DNA of 64,000 bases from Pseudomonas khorasanensis (GCF_014268505.2 NZ_JABWQP020000002.1:248001-312000); one strand, 5' to 3'; counted from the stretch's first letter, positions 42,631-51,837 are shown. Program-made: numbers and translations. The notes: a model not told the origin generated them from the sequence alone.

Positions 42631-42763
42631 TTGTGGCGAGGGAGCTTGCTCCTGCTTGAGAGCACAGCAGTCGTAAAACAGGTGGGTGCGGTTTGCCTGA
42701 CATTGCCCGTCGCCTGGTTTTGGGGCTGCTTCGCAACCCAGCGGGAGCAAGCTCCGTCGCCAC
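42631..42763. repeat. Palindromic repeat (TTGTGGCGAGGGAGCTTGC type)
   Basis: The left arm TTGTGGCGAGGGAGCTTGCT pairs with the right arm GGGAGCAAGCTCCGTCGCCA. It belongs to the same family as 21912-22005 and is inserted between moxR and the DUF58 gene of one operon. Confidence 0.78.
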
Positions 42764-42780
42764 GGGAGTGGTCTGCATGT

Positions 42781-43779
42781 TCACAGACGCGGCACCGGGA
42801 TTTGGTCGAGCAGTTGCTGAAGGACTTGATCGACTTGCAGGCCTTCGATATCCAGCTCCGGGGCGAGGCGTACGCGATGGCGCAGCACGGCGAGTGCGCA
42901 GCCTTTGATGTCATCGGGAATCACGAACTCGCCACCGCGCAGCAAGGCGCGGGCGCGGGCGCAACGCACCAGTGCGATTGAGGCTCGTGGCCCGGCGCCG
43001 AGGGTCAGGCCCGGCCAGGTGCGGGTGCTGCGCGCCAGTCGCACGGCGTAATCGAGCACTTGATCATCGAGCGGCAAATCACTGGCGATGCGTTGCAGGG
43101 CTTGCACGTCCTTGGCCTGCAAGACGGTGCGCAGCGGTTGCACATCGAGCATGTCGGCGCGGGTCGAGCGGCTGACCTGACGCACCATGTTCAATTCCTG
43201 GTCGGCGTCCGGGTAGTCCATGCGCACCTTGAGCATGAAGCGGTCGAGTTCGGCTTCCGGCAGTGGGTAAGTACCTTCCTGTTCGATGGGGTTTTGCGTG
43301 GCGAGCACCATGAATGGTTGCGCAATCGGCAGTGCCTTGCCTTCCAGTGTCACCTGGCGCTCCTGCATCGCTTCGAGCAATGCGGCTTGTGTCTTTGCCG
43401 GGGCGCGGTTGATTTCATCGGCCAGCAAAAGATTGGTGAACAGGGGGCCTTTGCGCAATTTGAACTGCTCGGTTTTCAGGTCGTACACCGCGTGACCGGT
43501 GACGTCGCTGGGCATCAGGTCCGGGGTGAACTGGATGCGTGCGAACTCGCCGCCGAAGCAGCGGGCCAGGGCGCGCACCAGCAGGGTCTTGCCGAGGCCG
43601 GGCACGCCTTCGAGCAATACGTGACCGCCAGCAATCAGCGCGGTCAGCACGTCGTCGATCACGCTGTTCTGGCCGATCAGCGCTTTCTGCAATTCGCCGC
43701 GTACCGCTTGCGCGAGTTGGCTGGCGCGTTGACGTTGTTGGGCTGCGTGGCTGGGCGAGCCGGGTTCGATTTCACTCAT
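42781..43779 (-). CDS. MoxR-type AAA+ ATPase
   Basis: A 332-residue cytosolic ATPase. Walker A is GVPGLGKTLLVRAL (about residues 57-70), Walker B is LLLADEINRAPAKTQAALLE and sensor 1 includes VLATQNPIEQEGTYPLPEAE; the lid ends in PDDIKGCALAVLRHRVRLAP. MoxR ATPases act as chaperones for VWA/DUF58 partners. Its start overlaps the DUF4350 stop by four bases, so the genes are translationally linked. Confidence 0.92.
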   Translation of the reverse strand: MSEIEPGSPSHAAQQRQRASQLAQAVRGELQKALIGQNSVIDDVLTALIAGGHVLLEGVPGLGKTLLVRALARCFGGEFARIQFTPDLMPSDVTGHAVYDLKTEQFKLRKGPLFTNLLLADEINRAPAKTQAALLEAMQERQVTLEGKALPIAQPFMVLATQNPIEQEGTYPLPEAELDRFMLKVRMDYPDADQELNMVRQVSRSTRADMLDVQPLRTVLQAKDVQALQRIASDLPLDDQVLDYAVRLARSTRTWPGLTLGAGPRASIALVRCARARALLRGGEFVIPDDIKGCALAVLRHRVRLAPELDIEGLQVDQVLQQLLDQIPVPRL

Positions 43780-44939
43780 AAAGCGTTCCTCAAGGTTTGC
43801 AGGTGGGCGACCTGGCGGCAGAACTCAGCGCTGGACAAGTGCTTTTTCGGCGCAGGGCTAAGAGCCTGGCTGATAGCACGGGTCGGTTGGCGGGTCAGGC
43901 GCGACAGCACCAGCCATTGTTCGGCGACATTCAGTTGCTCGAAACCGGGATGACGACGACGGGCGCGGCGCAGCACGTCTTGCTGCAACGCTTGCAACAA
44001 TGTCTGCTGGCCGTTGTGGCGCAGGATGAAATCGGCACTGGCGCGCAGGTGTTCCATCAATTGCCTGCGGCTGCTGGGTGCGGGGGCCTGAACCGGGCCG
44101 TGGCGTACACCGACGTGCCACAGCCACAATCCGATCAGCGCGAACAGGGCGACAATGGCCTGCGGGAAATTGCGCCAAAGCAGGGTCGCAAGACCATCGT
44201 GCTCGGTGTTGAACAGCAGCGTCACGTCTGTATCGGCGGTCAAATACCACAGCAGCCAGGCGTTATCATGCTCGGCAATGGCCGGGGTTTTCCACAGTTC
44301 GGCATCGGTGACCACGGTGATTGAACCGAGGCCGTACGCCAGTTGCATCATGTGGGTGGCATTGGCGCTATTGGCCCAGGCCTGAGCGAGGTTTTCCGGG
44401 TCATGGAGATGAAACGCGGGATCGAACCCGGCGTAGGCGGGGGCGTCTTCGTCTTCCAGATAAAGCTTCGTCAGGTTCGGGTAGGGGTCTTCGCCTGTCG
44501 CGGCCGGGGGATCTTTCAGATCCTTGCTCATGAACTGCTGGAGTTGCACCCGATCGAGCAGCAAGTCGTTGCTCTGCGCGGTCTTTTCATCCCACAACGA
44601 TTCGGCAACGAACACCAGGCGCCCGCCAGCGCGCGCCCAGTTCAGCACTTGATCGACCTGGCGCGGCGACATTTTCGAACGGTCGTTGAACAGCAGCAGC
44701 GTGTGTTGGCGCGGATCGATATCGGGCAACACGCTCAGGCTTTCGGCGTGAGCGACGTTGATGTTTTGGCCACGCAAAAACATCTCTGCTGCCAGATACG
44801 GATTGGCTTGCGCAGCAGGAGAAGGGCCATGATCAACCACCTCCTGATAGGGCTGCGCCTTCAGGTACAGATAAATGCTCAGTGCGCTCAACAAAGCGAC
44901 AAGCAGTGCGCCGATCAACCACAGCGTGCGCCGGGTCAA
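43776..44939 (-). CDS. DUF4350 membrane protein
   Basis: A 387-residue protein (MTRRTLWLIGALLVALLSAL). A membrane anchor lies at about residues 7-27, followed by a DUF4350 domain with NPYLAAEMFLRGQNINVAHA and LLLFNDRSKMSPRQVDQVLN. A second membrane segment (AIVALFALIGLWLWHVGV) is near 257-275, and the C-terminal region is helical (LMEHLRASADFILRHNGQQT). Such proteins are always seen between MoxR and DUF4129 genes; their biochemical role is unknown. It overlaps neighbours on both sides by four bases. Confidence 0.85.
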   Translation of the reverse strand: MTRRTLWLIGALLVALLSALSIYLYLKAQPYQEVVDHGPSPAAQANPYLAAEMFLRGQNINVAHAESLSVLPDIDPRQHTLLLFNDRSKMSPRQVDQVLNWARAGGRLVFVAESLWDEKTAQSNDLLLDRVQLQQFMSKDLKDPPAATGEDPYPNLTKLYLEDEDAPAYAGFDPAFHLHDPENLAQAWANSANATHMMQLAYGLGSITVVTDAELWKTPAIAEHDNAWLLWYLTADTDVTLLFNTEHDGLATLLWRNFPQAIVALFALIGLWLWHVGVRHGPVQAPAPSSRRQLMEHLRASADFILRHNGQQTLLQALQQDVLRRARRRHPGFEQLNVAEQWLVLSRLTRQPTRAISQALSPAPKKHLSSAEFCRQVAHLQTLRNAL

Positions 44940-46483
44940 CGCGCCGCTCCCTGGCTGAACAAAGCACGCCAGCCGTCACACAATTCCTGTTGCAGATGCG
45001 CCGCCGGCACGCGATGCCCGTAGGCGATGTTCTGCCAGTGGACAGTGAGGTTGCGGCTATAGGCGAGCAGCTCGGGACGCTGCAATTGTTCAATCCGCGC
45101 CAGTACCTGGTTTTCGGTGTCGGCAGGTCCCAGCGTCAGGTCGAACTCGTGCAATAGGCGACTGAGCAAGGCCCGATACAGCAGCCCCAGCGCTGCGCGC
45201 GGCTCGGTTTGCCAAAGTTGTTCGGCGTGGCCGGCGATGTCATTGGGTAGACTTTCGCGGTGCAGATCGAGGCCGAAGGCTTGCTGTAGCAGCGGTCTTT
45301 TGATCGGCTCGGGCAGCCGGGGTCGCCGATTGACAAACGCTTGGACAAAGTCGCGATAGCGCCAGACCAGCCAACCCGTTAAGGCAATCACCGCGCCCCA
45401 TAGCAGCACTTCGATAACGTTGGCCAAACCGTCGAGGCGGTGACCGTCGAGCCAGCCGAGCAGGGCTCTCAGCCATTGCGGTGCTTCGCCGTCTTTGCGC
45501 GCCCTGGCCGGGTTCGCAGGGTCTTCGCCGAAGCGGTAGCGGGTGACGGTTTCCCTGTTCTTGAACGGCGGTTGCTCAAGCACGGCCTTGATGCTGTCGT
45601 GGGAAGCCTGGCTGCTCAGAGGCTGATTCAGCAGGCGGGGTGCGTCCGGTGCAGTCGCAGGCGTATCAGCCCATGCCGAGGGCATGCCCGGCATCAACAG
45701 GCACACCACCAGCAACAGACCCAGTGCGTTGCTGTTCAGGCGTTGACGCAAGCGGCGGAACACCAATTCGATGTCCCACGCTTCGAGCACGGTGCGCCGG
45801 TTCAGATAAAGGCTGAAGCCGCAGGCGACATAAACCGGCTCCCACCCCACCAGAATCAGCGCATAAAAAGCGTTGGTCAGATGCTCCAGCCACAGCCAGT
45901 CGTGGTCGGCGGCGAGAACCAGGCTCTGCCAGTCCCAGTCGGTTTCGATCTGTTGTGGCAGGAGCATGTAGAACAGCACCATCATGCCGATCCAAAGCGC
46001 CGATTCCAGATGAACGCCGATCACCGTCAGCCACTGCGCGGCACCGGCATTGCGCTGCAGCAAGACCTGCAAACGTTGCTGGCGCGCGTCGCCCGCGAGG
46101 CCTTCCAGTTGCACAACAGGCAACAGAAAACTGCGGCTCAGGCTGAAGCGACGCCAGGTCAGGCTGGCCAGCAGTTGCGGCTTGAGCAGGCGTGGCCATT
46201 CGCGCAAGGCCTGTTTCAAGGTGGGTGTTTCGCCGAACAGCGCTTTGGAAAGAATGAACAGCGGCAGGCGCTCATACGCAGGCTTCAGCCACCAGAAAAT
46301 GAACATCGCCAACGAGGGTGAATCCCACAGCAACACACTCAGAGCGGCGAACAGCGGCAGGGTGACGATGGCCCAACTGGTCATCAGCAAGCGCCGATGT
46401 TGTTGGCTCATGAGCACGCCCAGATCCATGGCTTCCCAGGTCGTGCGCGGACGTATCACGACGGTGGCGTCACTCAGGCGCAT
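44936..46483 (-). CDS. DUF4129 multi-pass membrane protein
   Basis: A 515-residue protein read from the ATG at 46483 (MRLSDATVVIRPRTTWEAMD), which overlaps the SpoIIM-like stop by 14 bases and has GGAAG before it. Hydrophobic segments appear at about 33-55, 70-85, 155-175, 205-225, 255-275 and 375-395. The C-terminal DUF4129 part includes EQLWQTEPRAALGLLYRALL and SRLLHEFDLTLGPADTENQV. DUF4129 resembles transglutaminase-associated regions in MoxR operons. The precise role is unknown. Confidence 0.83.
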   Translation of the reverse strand: MRLSDATVVIRPRTTWEAMDLGVLMSQQHRRLLMTSWAIVTLPLFAALSVLLWDSPSLAMFIFWWLKPAYERLPLFILSKALFGETPTLKQALREWPRLLKPQLLASLTWRRFSLSRSFLLPVVQLEGLAGDARQQRLQVLLQRNAGAAQWLTVIGVHLESALWIGMMVLFYMLLPQQIETDWDWQSLVLAADHDWLWLEHLTNAFYALILVGWEPVYVACGFSLYLNRRTVLEAWDIELVFRRLRQRLNSNALGLLLVVCLLMPGMPSAWADTPATAPDAPRLLNQPLSSQASHDSIKAVLEQPPFKNRETVTRYRFGEDPANPARARKDGEAPQWLRALLGWLDGHRLDGLANVIEVLLWGAVIALTGWLVWRYRDFVQAFVNRRPRLPEPIKRPLLQQAFGLDLHRESLPNDIAGHAEQLWQTEPRAALGLLYRALLSRLLHEFDLTLGPADTENQVLARIEQLQRPELLAYSRNLTVHWQNIAYGHRVPAAHLQQELCDGWRALFSQGAAR

Positions 46484-47447
46484 GGCGGGTTCTTCCGGCA
46501 AACAGCAGATACATCGCCATGCCGAACCACAGGCAGGCACCCACCAGGTATTTGGTCAGCGGCGTGACCGCGGTGCGCGACGACCAGTAGGCTTCGATGA
46601 AAGCGGCGATCAACAGGAACAACATTACCCCGCACACCAGCAACACGCTGCGGCGTGCCGCGTGCCTCAAGGCCTCGCCTCGCGTGAGGCGCCCGGGTGC
46701 GATCAACGCCCAACCGAGCTTCAAACCTGCGGCGCCGGCCAGGGCAATTGCAGTGAGTTCGAAGGCGCCGTGGCCGATTACAAACGACCAGAAGGTCTGG
46801 CCGAAACCGATTTCGCTCAGGTGCCCGGCCACCGCACCGATGATCAATCCGTTGTTGATCAGGAAAAACGCGCTGCCCACGCCTGCCAGCAAACCACCGG
46901 CAAAGGTCTGAAAAGCGATGCCGATGTTGTGCATGATGTAATAGCCGAACATCACCCAGTCTTCGCTGGCCGCGCGTTCGGCCGAACGCCCGAGATGGCC
47001 GGCGACCGGATCGTACATGCCTTGCATTTCGCGTACCTGATCGGCGGGGATCAGGTTGTAGATCAGCTCCGGGAACAGATAAACCAGCACGCCGAAACCG
47101 ATCAGGCTGCCGAAGAACAGCAGCGCGGCGGCCAATACGAAACGCCACTCCTCACGCACCAGTCGCGGGAAACCGCCAAGGATGAACCCCGGCAGACTGG
47201 CGCCCAGTCGGTTGCGATTACGGTAGAGCTGTTGGTGGCCGCGCAGGACTTGCTGTTGCAATGAGTCGATCAGAAAACTGCTGTAGCCACGTTCCTGCGC
47301 CAATGCCAGATGCTGGCAGAGCCGGCGATAAGCCTTTGGAAAAGCGGCGACTTGCGTGGTGTCCTTGCCATGTTCGAGGCGTTCGAGGGCCAGCGCAAAA
47401 CGCTCCCATTCGGCCTTGTGGCGGCTTTCGAAAAGGCTCTGCTTCAT
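46470..47447 (-). CDS. Stage II sporulation protein M-like (SpoIIM/DUF95) membrane protein
   Basis: A 325-residue protein (MKQSLFESRHKAEWERFALA). Segments include FVLAAALLFFGSLIGFGVLV, the conserved FGYYIMHNIGIAFQTFAGGL, and FVIGHGAFELTAIALAGAAG, which are typical of the SpoIIM/DUF95 family with five to six membrane spans. In non-spore-formers the family accompanies RDD and MoxR genes in this operon type. Start and stop overlap the neighbours by 4 and 14 bases. Confidence 0.85.
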   Translation of the reverse strand: MKQSLFESRHKAEWERFALALERLEHGKDTTQVAAFPKAYRRLCQHLALAQERGYSSFLIDSLQQQVLRGHQQLYRNRNRLGASLPGFILGGFPRLVREEWRFVLAAALLFFGSLIGFGVLVYLFPELIYNLIPADQVREMQGMYDPVAGHLGRSAERAASEDWVMFGYYIMHNIGIAFQTFAGGLLAGVGSAFFLINNGLIIGAVAGHLSEIGFGQTFWSFVIGHGAFELTAIALAGAAGLKLGWALIAPGRLTRGEALRHAARRSVLLVCGVMLFLLIAAFIEAYWSSRTAVTPLTKYLVGACLWFGMAMYLLFAGRTRHAPE

Positions 47448-48157
47448 GTCGGGCCCAACAGGCCACGGGCGATGCCGTTCAGTTCGGCGACGGTGTTCGG
47501 TGCACTGATGCGAAGCGGCTGGGCGAGCAGGGCGGCGAGTTCACTGACCCGCGCCGGCGACAAATCTCCCTGACGTTCGGCAAATCCGAGCAGGGCGCGT
47601 TGTTCGCTCAATGTCAGCGGGATCGGCGCGCGCCGTGGTTCGGCCTCAGGCAATGACGGTCGGCTGAGTGGGCGTTCGCCGTACACCACCAACGTGCCTG
47701 CTGCGATATCGCCGAGTCGTTTGAAGGTCGGATGTTGCAGGCAGCTGATTGCGCCAAGGAAGTAGCCGAACGGCATCAAGTCAACGAAGCGCAGCAGATT
47801 GCGCAGCAGCGAGGCCGACCAGCCGACCGGTGTGCCATCATCGTGCACCACACGCAGGCCCATCCATTGTTTGCCCGGTGAGCGGCCCTGACGCAGCACT
47901 TCGAACAGCACCATGTACCACCAGCTCACCGCGAATATCAGCAACGAACCCAGGCCCATGCCGAGCTTGCCCAGTAGCGCCAGGGCAATAAACAGCACGC
48001 CGAGGATCAACCCGCGCAAACCCAGATCAATTGTGAAGGCCAAAGCGCGCACCATCAGCCCGGCCGGACGCAGCGGCAGGTCGATGCCTTCCGGCGTTTC
48101 GACCTGATGCCGCGTGTCCAGCGGTGCTTTCCTTGGCGGTGCTGTGGGTTCGAGCAT
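47444..48157 (-). CDS. RDD family membrane protein, first gene of the MoxR operon
   Basis: A 237-residue protein. The RDD motif sits in GLMVRALAFTIDLGLRGLIL (R-x-A-x-x-x-D), followed by RQGRSPGKQWMGLRVVHDDG and LVDLMPFGYFLGAISCLQHP-like segments with four or so membrane spans. It heads the six-gene set RDD, SpoIIM-like, DUF4129, DUF4350, MoxR, DUF58, all on the minus strand with overlaps. The transport or scaffold role is not established. Confidence 0.85.
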   Translation of the reverse strand: MLEPTAPPRKAPLDTRHQVETPEGIDLPLRPAGLMVRALAFTIDLGLRGLILGVLFIALALLGKLGMGLGSLLIFAVSWWYMVLFEVLRQGRSPGKQWMGLRVVHDDGTPVGWSASLLRNLLRFVDLMPFGYFLGAISCLQHPTFKRLGDIAAGTLVVYGERPLSRPSLPEAEPRRAPIPLTLSEQRALLGFAERQGDLSPARVSELAALLAQPLRISAPNTVAELNGIARGLLGPT

Positions 48158-48479
48158 GGGCTACCTGATGTTCGACTGTTCGGGATGCAAGTACGCCTGA
48201 TGCTAGCAGCCTCTCGGGGGGGAACGACATCACTATGTATTGCCAGGATTAACCACAGTCAGTTGCATAGCCATTGTGGGAGCGAGCCTGCTCGCGAATG
48301 CGGTGGATCAGTTGGCGTAAATGTAACTGACAGAAAGCTTCGCGAGCAGGCTCGCTCCCACAAGGGAACTGCATTCCGGTTGTAGGAATCTGGAGGAATT
48401 GCTGTTCAAGGGCTGTGAGGCTGGCCGTGGTAACCCCCAAGCGCCTAGACTGCGCCGATCTTCAGCTCAGGGACCGCCC
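48158..48479. other. Intergenic region with REP element
   Basis: This 322-base divergent gap holds the promoters of the RDD operon and sbcB, and a REP palindrome at 48275-48361. AGGGA at about 48470 serves the GTG start of sbcB. I see no additional gene. Confidence 0.5.
48275..48361. repeat. REP-type palindromic repeat (GCGAGCAGGCTCGCTCCCAC)
   Basis: The left arm is TGTGGGAGCGAGCCTGCTCG and the right arm is CGCGAGCAGGCTCGCTCCCA. The same family as 4305-4371, in the inverse orientation of arms. Confidence 0.85.
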
Positions 48480-49910
48480 GTGACTTCCATCTTCTGGTAC
48501 GACTACGAAACCACCGGCATCAATCCCCGCTGCGACCGCCCGTTGCAGGTAGCCGGGATTCGGACCGACCATGAACTCAACGAGATCGACGCGCCGGTTA
48601 ACCTCTATTGCCAGCCCAGCGAAGACATCCTGCCGCACCCGGCGGCGTGTGCGATCACCGGCATCACCCCCGGCCAGCTCGCCGAAAAAGGCCTGAGCGA
48701 AGCCGATTTCATGACCCGGGTGCATGCGCAACTGTCCGCCCCCGGCACTTGTGGCGCTGGTTACAACACCTTGCGTTTCGACGATGAAATGACTCGCTAC
48801 AGCCTGTATCGCAACTTTTTTGACCCCTATGCGCGGGAGTGGCAGGGCGGCAACAGCCGATGGGATCTGATCGATGTGGTGCGCGCCGCTTATGCCTTGC
48901 GCCCTGACGGTCTGGTCTGGCCGACCGATGACGAAGGTCGCGTGACGCTCAAACTCGAACGCCTGACCGCCGCCAACGGGATCGATCATGGGCATGCCCA
49001 CGAAGCGTTGTCGGACGTGCGCGCCACCATCGCGCTGGCACGGCTCATTCGCGAGAAACAACCGAAGCTGTACGACTGGCTGTTTCAGTTGCGCAGCAAA
49101 CAGAAAGTCATGGACCAGATTCGTCTGTTGCAACCGCTGGTGCACGTGTCCGGGCGTTTCTCGGCGGCGCGCAGTTATGTCGGCGTGGTCCTGCCGCTGG
49201 CCTGGCATCCACGCAATAAAAACGCGTTGATCGTCTGCGACCTGCACCTCGATCCGCAGGGTCTGCTGGACCTGGACGCCGAGACCCTGCGCCAGCGCCT
49301 CTACACCCGCCGCGAGCAATTGGCGGAGGGCGAATTGCCGGTGCCGCTCAAACTTGTCCACATCAATAAATGCCCGGTGGTTGCGCCGCTCTCAGTATTG
49401 CGTGCCGACGACCAGCAAAGACTTGGGCTGGATATGCCGCTGTTTCAGGCGCGGGCGTTGCGACTAAGTGACGCACAGGCAATCTGGAAAGATAAAGTCG
49501 CGGCGATTTATGCCAGCGAAGATTTCACGTCGAGCGAAGATCCCGAGCAGCAGTTGTACGACGGATTTATCGGTGACCGCGATCGTCGACTATGTGAGCA
49601 AGTTCGAACGGCAGACCCTGCGCAATTAGCGCAAGAGCAGTGGCCTTTCGATGATGAACGTTTGCCTGAATTGCTTTTTCGATATCGAGCACGCAACTTT
49701 TTTGACACGCTGGATGTGGCTGAACAAGAACGCTGGAAATTATTTTGTCAGCAGCGTTTGAGCAAACCCGAGGCCGGCGCGCCGAATACCGTCCAGTCGT
49801 TTATTGAGGCCGCTGAGCAATGGTCGATTAGTGCGACTCCAGTGCAGAGAGAGGTGCTCAATGATTGGCAAAATTATGTCCATGCATTACGCAAACGTTT
49901 GAATCTTTGA
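48480..49910 (+). CDS. sbcB: Exodeoxyribonuclease I
   Basis: A 476-residue 3'-5' single-strand DNA exonuclease. The GTG at 48480 is used because the family sequence starts there (MTSIFWYDYETTGINPRCDR) and total length then matches E. coli ExoI (475). Catalytic residues of the DEDDh type are visible: D8 and E10 in DYETTG, the aspartate in YNTLRFDDEMTRY and HEALSDVRATIALARLI. The SH3-like and C-terminal regions follow (FSAARSYVGVVLPLAWHPRN). It works in recombination and mismatch repair. The AT content rises in the last 300 bases, but the C-terminus is intact. Confidence 0.95.
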   Translation: MTSIFWYDYETTGINPRCDRPLQVAGIRTDHELNEIDAPVNLYCQPSEDILPHPAACAITGITPGQLAEKGLSEADFMTRVHAQLSAPGTCGAGYNTLRFDDEMTRYSLYRNFFDPYAREWQGGNSRWDLIDVVRAAYALRPDGLVWPTDDEGRVTLKLERLTAANGIDHGHAHEALSDVRATIALARLIREKQPKLYDWLFQLRSKQKVMDQIRLLQPLVHVSGRFSAARSYVGVVLPLAWHPRNKNALIVCDLHLDPQGLLDLDAETLRQRLYTRREQLAEGELPVPLKLVHINKCPVVAPLSVLRADDQQRLGLDMPLFQARALRLSDAQAIWKDKVAAIYASEDFTSSEDPEQQLYDGFIGDRDRRLCEQVRTADPAQLAQEQWPFDDERLPELLFRYRARNFFDTLDVAEQERWKLFCQQRLSKPEAGAPNTVQSFIEAAEQWSISATPVQREVLNDWQNYVHALRKRLNL

Positions 49911-49943
49911 AATCGAACATGCCGGCAGACAATTTGCGGGCAT

Positions 49944-49976
49944 AAAAAAACGCCAGCGCAGGCTGGCGTTTTTTTA
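49944..49976. terminator. Bidirectional rho-independent terminator between sbcB and mvaT
   Basis: CGCCAGC pairs with GCTGGCG, with A-runs before and T-runs after, so it can end transcripts from both converging genes. Confidence 0.92.
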
Positions 49977-50006
49977 TCGCAAATCAATCCGCGATGGCGT
50001 TGCGAC

Positions 50007-50384
50007 TTAGCCCAGCAGGGTAGCCCAGCCTTCAACCACGTCGCCGCCCCACTTGGCTTTCCACTCTTTCAGCGTCTTGTGGTTGCCACCTTTGGTTTCG
50101 ATGACTTCACCGTTGTGCGGGTTTTTGTATTGTTTAACTTTGCGAGCACGCTTGGTGCCGGTAGTTTTGACTGCGCCGCCACGTGGAGCCTTGGATTTCG
50201 CTTCCGGGTCCAGCAGCGCGATGATGTCACGCAGCGACTTGGAGTATTCGCCCATCAGCGTGCGCAGTTTGCCTTCGAATTCCAGCTCGGTTTGCAGTTT
50301 GTCGTCTTGGGACAGGTTCTTCAAACGGGCTTGCAGCTCTTTGATGGCTTCTTCGGTGGCGCGGTATTCGTTGATCAAGGACAT
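50007..50384 (-). CDS. mvaT: H-NS family xenogeneic silencer MvaT
   Basis: A 125-residue nucleoid protein from the ATG at 50384 (MSLINEYRATEEAIKELQAR). The N-terminal 60 residues form the oligomerising coiled coil (LQTELEFEGKLRTLMGEYSK). A basic linker (KRARKVKQYKNPHNGEVIET) leads to the DNA-binding domain with KGGNHKTLKEWKAKWG, the MvaT AT-hook-like loop. The sequence is nearly the same as MvaT of P. aeruginosa as I remember it. It silences AT-rich, horizontally acquired DNA and would be a candidate repressor of AT-rich parts of the Tc arms. The weak AAGGTAGT precedes the start. Confidence 0.93.
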   Translation of the reverse strand: MSLINEYRATEEAIKELQARLKNLSQDDKLQTELEFEGKLRTLMGEYSKSLRDIIALLDPEAKSKAPRGGAVKTTGTKRARKVKQYKNPHNGEVIETKGGNHKTLKEWKAKWGGDVVEGWATLLG

Positions 50385-50721
50385 GAGTACTACCTTTTGT
50401 AGAATGCTGAATGGCAGGGGGACAGTGCCGCAATAATAGTCAGGCTGTTTCATCAAGTAAACATTTAGATGGGCTTTTTATTTAAATGAGTTTCAGGGTT
50501 TAGCCGTCGATTGAATATTCAGTTAAATAATGTGATGCAGTCATCACACATATTTACAGTGGCCCGGCAAACGCCTCGGTAAAGCGTCACGGGCTTGACG
50601 TAGCGTTGCGTCAGAAAGCCGTTCAGGAGAGCTTCCCTGCGGCTTATGCTCATCCGTACTGCAGTTTTTCCGCGCAGTCGTTAGAATGGCGGCCTTTGCG
50701 AAGTTCTGGAGTTTCCCCCTC
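50385..50721. other. Divergent intergenic region between mvaT and purU
   Basis: This 337-base region is clearly AT-richer (about 50450-50560) than its surroundings. It should contain the mvaT promoter, and autoregulation by an AT-binding protein would fit. It also contains the purU promoter. No gene or hairpin of note is seen. Confidence 0.5.
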
Positions 50722-51570
50722 ATGCGCACTTTTCGGCTGGTGATATCTTGCCCGGACCGCGTTGGCATCGTTGCCAAAGTCAGTAATTTTCTGGCCTCTC
50801 ATAACGGCTGGATCACCGAAGCGAGCCACCACTCTGACAATCAAGTGGGCTGGTTCTTCATGCGTCACGAAATTCGTGCCGATTCTTTGCCGTTCGGTAT
50901 TGAAGAGTTGCGTGAGAAGTTCGCGCCGATCGCCGAAGAGTTCTCGATGGACTGGCGCATCACCGACACCGAGCAGAAAAAGCGCGTGGTGCTGATGGCC
51001 AGCCGCGAATCCCACTGCCTGGCCGACCTGCTGCACCGCTGGCACAGCGACGAACTGGACTGCGAAATCTCCTGCGTGATTTCCAACCACGACGACCTGC
51101 GCAGCATGGTCGAATGGCACGGCATTCCTTACTACCATGTGCCGGTCAACCCGCAAGACAAGCAGCCGGCGTTCGACGAAGTGTCGCGTCTGGTGAAACA
51201 GCATGACGCCGAAGTCGTGGTGCTGGCGCGTTACATGCAAATCCTGCCGCCAGACATGTGCCGTGAATACGCGCACAAAGTGATCAACATTCACCACAGC
51301 TTCCTGCCTTCGTTCGTCGGCGCCAAGCCGTATCACCAGGCGTCCCTGCGCGGTGTGAAGCTGATCGGCGCGACCTGCCATTACGTGACCGAAGAGCTGG
51401 ATGCCGGCCCGATCATCGAGCAGGACGTGGTGCGCGTCAGCCACAGCGACAGCATCGAAGACATGGTGCGTTTCGGCCGCGATGTCGAGAAGATGGTGCT
51501 GGCCCGTGGCTTGCGTTATCACCTCGAAGATCGCGTGCTGGTGCACGGCAACAAGACTGTGGTGTTCTGA
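50722..51570 (+). CDS. purU: Formyltetrahydrofolate deformylase
   Basis: A 282-residue enzyme that hydrolyses 10-formyl-THF to formate and THF, feeding one-carbon and purine balance. The ATG at 50722 gives the family start MRTFRLVISCPDRVGIVAKV. An ACT domain covers residues 1-80. The formyltransferase domain contains INIHHSFLPSFVGAKPYHQA (catalytic Asn-His region) and GATCHYVTEELDAGPIIEQD (catalytic Asp). Length and motifs are complete. Confidence 0.95.
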   Translation: MRTFRLVISCPDRVGIVAKVSNFLASHNGWITEASHHSDNQVGWFFMRHEIRADSLPFGIEELREKFAPIAEEFSMDWRITDTEQKKRVVLMASRESHCLADLLHRWHSDELDCEISCVISNHDDLRSMVEWHGIPYYHVPVNPQDKQPAFDEVSRLVKQHDAEVVVLARYMQILPPDMCREYAHKVINIHHSFLPSFVGAKPYHQASLRGVKLIGATCHYVTEELDAGPIIEQDVVRVSHSDSIEDMVRFGRDVEKMVLARGLRYHLEDRVLVHGNKTVVF

Positions 51571-51600
51571 TCAGCGATCGAACATATTTGGTTGAAATTC

Positions 51601-51635
51601 GAAGGGCCTGGGCGTTCAATCGCTCCAGGCCCTTC
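51601..51635 (+). terminator. Hairpin after purU
   Basis: GAAGGGCCTGG pairs perfectly with CCAGGCCCTTC across a 13-base loop. There is no strong T-run, so termination would be weak; the hairpin may instead stabilise the purU transcript. Confidence 0.5.
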
Positions 51636-51660
51636 ACCGTTCTGATCCGAGGAAAAGGCA

Positions 51661-51837
51661 ATGAGCGATCCACTCGACAAAGCTACTTCCCATGCGCCAG
51701 CAACCCTGGGTGAGGGTTGCCTCAGTCGTTATGATCCGGATGACATGAGCCCTGAGGACGGCACCGAGTTTCCCGGCGCTGCCGAGTTGTGGGAGCAGTT
51801 GCAGGAAGAGCAGGGCAAACCTACGAAGCCTGTCTGA
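51661..51837 (+). CDS. Small acidic protein (58 aa), unknown
   Basis: A short gene with GAGGAAAAGG six bases before its ATG. The protein starts MSDPLDKATSHAPATLGEGC and carries the acidic middle LSRYDPDDMSPEDGTEFPGA, ending AAELWEQLQEEQGK. It has no membrane part and no known fold. The good ribosome binding site and normal codon use suggest a real gene. Its 3' end overlaps the convergent flippase-like gene by 17 bases. Function is unknown. Confidence 0.62.
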   Translation: MSDPLDKATSHAPATLGEGCLSRYDPDDMSPEDGTEFPGAAELWEQLQEEQGKPTKPV

